From NCBI GenBank assembly GCA_934454585.1, contig CAKSFP010000016.1, forward strand, positions 3,845-67,844: DNA of 64,000 nucleotides, given 5' to 3'. The stretch comes from an uncultured Clostridia bacterium. Lineage in GTDB: Bacteria; Bacillota; Clostridia; UMGS1810. Below, in pieces: positions 61,880 through 64,000 of this stretch. Position 1 is the first letter of the stretch; each line of letters begins with the position of its first letter. The position numbers were made by a program, and so were the translations under genes. The notes under the pieces are model-generated. The model was not told the DNA's origin, searched no databases, and saw nothing but the letters and a program-made list of their open reading frames with translations.

Positions 61880-63751
61880 ATGAACAAAAAATTATTATCA
61901 CTCATTCTCTCCGCAGCGCTCATCCTATGCCAAGGCAGTGCCTTGGCGGAAGACCCGGGCACGGACGGAGAGACAAATACAAAAACGGAAATATCGGAAA
62001 ATCTTGAAAATCTTGAAAATATTGAAAATGCGGACGATGCGTCCGCGGTGCAGACAGCCGATCATGACGGCGATGTCAGCCTCTTTGCCGTGCAGTCCGA
62101 CGGCGAGGACATTTTGTATGACTTCACCGACGGCACAGAAGGCTTTGCGCCGAACGACAGCAGAATTCTGCTGTCCGCAGAGAACGGGGCGATGCGCTAT
62201 GAATCCGTCCTGGTGAACAACGCCAGCGGATGGATGACCAAGGAAATGCGCATAGACGGCGAGGTGTACAACCGCGTCACTCTGCGCATGAAGGTGGAGA
62301 GTGTTCACGACCAGATAAATAAGAATAAATACGGTTTCCACATATATTGGAACGGACACAACAAATCCACGGGCGAAGGTTACGGCGCAGCAGGCTCGCG
62401 CAGTTTGCTCACGGAGTTTACCGGCCTCACCGTTGACGATGGATTTTCGTACAATGCCGACTGGGTTGAATATACGGTCGATCTTTCGTCAATAAGCAAA
62501 TGGAGTGAATCGAACATATCCAAATTCCGCATAGACGCCATAAAGGACGCTGCCGGAGTTGTGTATATAGATTACATTAAACTGTGGCACTACGAGCCGC
62601 CCAGACCCAACCCCGAGCCGGAGCCGGAGATGAAGGACGGCGAGGGATGGTATTCCGACAGTTTTTCAAGCGGAGTTGACGGCTGGGTTTCGTCATACAA
62701 AAATCAAATTACACTTTCCCAGCTGGATGACTGTATGCAGTATGATTCAAAATTTCTCTACAGCGGCGGCAAGGCGTCGTCCGGCTGGATGACCAAGAAT
62801 GTGTCGTTCAAGCGCGGACAGTATTACAAGCTGCTTATCAAAGCCAGGGTGCTCAGCGCCGGCAAGACGATTGACAATCAATCCCCGTACATCACCATGT
62901 ACTACACGGGCAAGACAGCCGACGGCACTACGCTCGGTGCGGCATCGGGCAGAAGCGGAAACATATCTTATGATGTCGCCGAAAATGAGGACGGTACATA
63001 TTCATCAGAATGGAAAGAATATGAGTTTGACTTGTCGAAATTGAACAGCTGGAATTTGTGTGACATTTCTCAGATAAGATTTGATATGCTTAAAAACGGC
63101 GAGGGAACAGTGTTTGTTGACTATATCAGGTTTTTGTCATACCCTTGCATAGATGGCATCGAATATGACGGAAACGCAGTAACAGAGGGCACTCGCGTGC
63201 CTTTGGATGTAAAGAAAATTGATGCGATTTTGTCACAAAAGATATTGTCACTTGACGCAAGCTGTGTGTCGATATACAATGAAGACAGAGCAAAGCTCGG
63301 CGTGGAGAATGTGTCATATGACGCAACTTCCGGCAGGGTGAGCGTGTCCGTTTCGGGCACGATGGAGTCCAATTCGACATATACTTTCGAAATAGGCACG
63401 GGCGCCAAGGTAAACGCAAACCAAAATCTATATACGCCGATTGCAAAGTCTTTTAAGACCGCTGCGGCGGAGTTTGAGGTGAGCGTTACAGCAGCAGATA
63501 CCGACAGCGCAAATGTCATTTTCGAAAACTCGTCCGTTGCGGCGAAAAAAGTGCTTGCAATAGCCACGCTGTGGGACGGCGACAAATATGTCGGCAAAGT
63601 TATCCTCCCTTGCACCGTTGAGACCGGCACGAGTGATGTTGTGCTTAGGTTTGCTCAATTCGGAGGCAATCGGGCGGAGGTGACCGTTTGGGAGTTATCG
63701 GGAACTTCTCCCCGCGTCTTCGGGAAAAGAGTTTACACGGTTGAAAGGTAG
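61880..63751 (+). CDS. secreted protein with duplicated carbohydrate-binding-like domains
   Basis: The 623-residue protein has a signal peptide (about 1-24, ending SALA) and an acidic linker with repeated ENLENIEN. Two homologous beta-sandwich domains follow (about 78-240 and 255-420). Both have a Phe/Gly-rich opening, a SGWMTK motif, a SEW-EY-VDLS strand and a final VYIDYIKLW / VFVDYIRFL strand, as in glycan-binding jelly rolls. The last 200 residues include an SbsA-like Ig region (STYTFEIGTGAKVN) and a further beta domain. The ATG at 61880 follows GGAGGTG. Its position after the lyase suggests it binds the same polysaccharide. Confidence 0.75.
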   Translation: MNKKLLSLILSAALILCQGSALAEDPGTDGETNTKTEISENLENLENIENADDASAVQTADHDGDVSLFAVQSDGEDILYDFTDGTEGFAPNDSRILLSAENGAMRYESVLVNNASGWMTKEMRIDGEVYNRVTLRMKVESVHDQINKNKYGFHIYWNGHNKSTGEGYGAAGSRSLLTEFTGLTVDDGFSYNADWVEYTVDLSSISKWSESNISKFRIDAIKDAAGVVYIDYIKLWHYEPPRPNPEPEPEMKDGEGWYSDSFSSGVDGWVSSYKNQITLSQLDDCMQYDSKFLYSGGKASSGWMTKNVSFKRGQYYKLLIKARVLSAGKTIDNQSPYITMYYTGKTADGTTLGAASGRSGNISYDVAENEDGTYSSEWKEYEFDLSKLNSWNLCDISQIRFDMLKNGEGTVFVDYIRFLSYPCIDGIEYDGNAVTEGTRVPLDVKKIDAILSQKILSLDASCVSIYNEDRAKLGVENVSYDATSGRVSVSVSGTMESNSTYTFEIGTGAKVNANQNLYTPIAKSFKTAAAEFEVSVTAADTDSANVIFENSSVAAKKVLAIATLWDGDKYVGKVILPCTVETGTSDVVLRFAQFGGNRAEVTVWELSGTSPRVFGKRVYTVER

Positions 63752-63825
63752 CAGGCCGGCAGATAATGCGTGTTTGAGTCTCGTTTGCCTAGGCGCAGGT
63801 GACGAATCCGAACTTTTTTGCAGTC

Positions 63826-63906
63826 GGCTTGGAGCATATATTATATATTTGCAAAACACGCCCTACGGCTATGGATTTTGCAAATATATAATATATGCTC
63901 CAAGCC
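63826..63906. repeat. palindrome with conserved loop, member 6
   Basis: GGCTTGGAGCATATATTATA... and its mirror enclose CACGCCCTACGGCTATGG. It is the inverted counterpart of 54202-54282. Confidence 0.8.
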
Positions 63907-64000
63907 TCATGAGAATTGTGCGTAGGCAATGCGTGTTCGAGTCTCGCTTGCCTAAGGCGAGGGTGAGTGTTTTTTTATTCTTAGTGAGCGAGTTCAGCGC
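63907..64000. repeat. inverted copy of the 54.05-54.20 kb repeat, cut by the window end
   Basis: The 94 bases are the reverse complement of sequence at about 54052-54202, except that a stretch of about 48 bases present there is missing here. They include the GTGTTTTTTTATTCTT arm. Confidence 0.8.

Overview
The window looks like the replication-origin region of a Clostridia (Firmicutes) chromosome, probably a gut-type member of Oscillospirales, Monoglobales or a related order. The evidence is gene order and content: dnaA-dnaN-yaaA-recF-remB-gyrB-gyrA in the Gram-positive order, soj/parA, spo0J/parB and a Noc-like ParB paralogue, PolC-type replicase, an Oad-type sodium pump, S-layer-homology (SLH) proteins, AGGAGG-type ribosome binding sites and frequent TTG starts. 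The species assignment is inference. Nearly all core genes point away from about 20.2-22.4 kb (minus strand to the left, plus strand to the right), as expected for bidirectional replication from an origin beside dnaA.

Layout. 1-3.3 kb: the end of a possible peptide-export or RiPP locus (partial S26-like peptidase, ABC exporter, secreted protein with its own promoter, 58-residue peptide with a YxxP leader motif). 3.3-5.9 kb: gene-poor, with small hairpin repeats, an exact 574-bp direct duplication and two type I toxin-antitoxin-like loci; a third lies at 12.7-13.1 kb. 5.9-12.5 kb: ATP synthase operon on the minus strand, with delta and alpha fused in one protein and a large palindrome inserted between atpE and atpF. 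13.3-20.2 kb: sugar-ABC ATPase, serS, a coiled-coil membrane protein, parB, parA (flanked by two TIR-bearing elements that each carry a DnaA box) and noc, plus two parS-like sites. 20.2-29.6 kb: dnaA through gyrA. 29.6-35.8 kb: a GH110-like beta-helix glycosidase, an HD protein, a GIY-YIG protein, a three-gene module starting with a degenerate FtsZ-like protein, and ispG. 35.8-43.2 kb: polC, a Phd/PIN toxin-antitoxin pair with a 21-bp inverted-repeat operator, an XRE regulator, a folate-type ECF S component behind a THF-riboswitch-like leader, and an RluB-type pseudouridine synthase.

43.7-49.2 kb: a sodium-pumping decarboxylase operon (gamma, biotin carrier, beta with an unusual extracytoplasmic N-terminal domain, alpha), hslO and a wrecked MATE gene. 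49.5-63.8 kb: a surface polysaccharide locus made of a membrane-bound AraC-type regulator, two SLH proteins, a 1471-residue heparinase II/III-type lyase and a protein with duplicated carbohydrate-binding-like domains. Near-identical repeats in opposite orientation flank the last three of these genes.

The most striking non-coding content is (i) three loci with the same convergent sigma-A promoter pair, a 5' stem-loop and a small hydrophobic peptide, and (ii) several families of long palindromes. One of these keeps a conserved loop on changing AT-rich stems; another shares an internal module between different terminal repeats. No rRNA, tRNA or CRISPR array was seen.
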